64,000 nucleotides of DNA from positions 181,882 through 245,881 of the forward strand of contig NZ_PXXO01000002.1 of assembly GCF_003011885.1 (NCBI RefSeq). The letters run 5' to 3'. The notes under the pieces are model-generated. The model saw only the letters and a list, made by a program, of their open reading frames with translations. It was not told where the DNA came from and ran no database searches. The first letter of the stretch is position 1. The number at the start of each line of letters is the position of its first letter. The position numbers and the translations under genes were made by a program. Positions 63,567 to 64,000 of the stretch are shown here, piece by piece. This DNA is from Cyanobium usitatum str. Tous. GTDB taxonomy: Bacteria > Cyanobacteriota > Cyanobacteriia > PCC-6307 > Cyanobiaceae.

Positions 63567-64000
63567 TCAACCGATTGCAGGTGCGGTCAGTGCCACGGGG
63601 GTGGCAGTAGCAGCAGCAAGGTCAAGCGGGAAGTTGTGAGCGTTGCGCTCGTGCATCACTTCCATACCCAGACCAGCGCGGTTCAGAACGTCTGCCCAGG
63701 TGTTCACCACACGGCCTTGGCCGTCGAGGATCGACTGATTGAAGTTGAAACCGTTGAGGTTGAAGGCCATCGTGCTCACGCCAAGTGCGGTGAACCAGAT
63801 GCCAACCACGGGCCAGGCAGCCAGGAAGAAGTGGAGGCTGCGGCTGTTGTTGAAGGAGGCGTATTGGAAGATCAGGCGACCGAAGTAGCCGTGAGCAGCC
63901 ACGATGTTGTAGGTCTCCTCTTCTTGGCCAAACTTGTAGCCATAGTTCTGGCTCTCGCTCTCGGTGGTTTCACGAACCAGCGAGGAGGTAACCAGTGAAC
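63567..64000 (-). CDS. psbA: Photosystem II D1 protein, 3' part (runs off the window)
   Basis: Only the C-terminal part is present; the gene continues past the right edge. It contains the D1 segments [40 protein letters not shown] and [19 protein letters not shown] residues ([20 protein letters not shown]). The oxygen-evolving-complex ligands at the end, [10 protein letters not shown], are intact, followed by a 15-residue cleavable extension ending [10 protein letters not shown]. The residue that separates the D1:1 and D1:2 types (130) lies outside the window. The stop is TGA at 63567-63569, and a terminator follows. Confidence 0.97.
   Translation of the reverse strand, partial: SLVTSSLVRETTESESQNYGYKFGQEEETYNIVAAHGYFGRLIFQYASFNNSRSLHFFLAAWPVVGIWFTALGVSTMAFNLNGFNFNQSILDGQGRVVNTWADVLNRAGLGMEVMHERNAHNFPLDLAAATATPVALTAPAIG

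Noticed and set aside
1..64000. CRISPR arrays, insertion sequences and prophage
   Set aside because: No direct-repeat/spacer pattern, transposase-like protein, terminal inverted repeat or phage structural gene is visible. The region reads as ordinary chromosome with small accessory patches.

Overview
The window is a GC-rich, gene-dense piece of a picocyanobacterial chromosome, most like the Synechococcus/Cyanobium group. The evidence is a psbA (D1) end at the right edge, three high-light-inducible (Hli) proteins, cytochrome c6 and a plastocyanin-like protein, ndhD, a Ycf51/DUF2518 protein, a TamB/TIC236-type protein, menB/menD, and many cyanobacterial DUF families (DUF760, DUF2605, DUF2752, DUF4336, DUF1499). 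I found no tRNA, rRNA, CRISPR array, insertion sequence or prophage. Genes are closely packed, and many pairs share ATGA, GTGA, TTGA or TGATG stop/start overlaps.

Layout. 0.1-6.9 kb: comB, then ubiD, an Rrf2-like regulator, thiD, aroA, glmU and an Hli gene on +. 7.0-14.0 kb: a minus-strand run of murF, an unknown membrane protein, glgA, an L,D-transpeptidase, menB and menD. 14.0-22.7 kb: lepB and DUF760; on the minus strand DUF4336, a ZIP transporter and a DUF697 protein; a CDF metal exporter, two unknowns and trpS on +; then a minus-strand DUF2605-TM2-DUF2752 trio. 22.8-32 kb: thrS, glk, thrB, ndhD, prlC, a phosphotransferase and a DOMON-like protein. 32-39 kb (minus): folB, proA, a ROK kinase and a 1.4-kilo-residue TamB-type protein. 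39-51.4 kb (+): ycf51, DUF4332, a secreted protein, a CocE-type hydrolase, a DUF3887-like protein, glgB, hemE, an epimerase, a plastocyanin-like protein, petJ and clpB. 51.4-59.6 kb is a patchwork of small accessory and stress genes: HIT, YjbQ, a Cys-containing secreted protein coupled to a DCC thioredoxin-like protein, a photolyase-family flavoprotein, a PPOX flavoprotein, DoxX, a broken gene, a POR-like SDR and a peroxiredoxin-like protein.

59.7-64 kb is the most interesting part. Two Hli genes flank a 37-residue membrane peptide. They are followed by a compact three-gene cluster of methyltransferase, FAD oxidoreductase and type III polyketide synthase, with a perfect palindrome just before the first gene. 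A terminator hairpin and the convergent psbA come next. The three enzymes look like a small specialised-metabolite pathway, plausibly making an alkylresorcinol, alkylpyrone or quinone-type lipid, placed among photoprotection genes.

The only stretch over 300 bp without an intact gene is 56917-57511. It holds a gene with an in-frame stop and two frameshifts.
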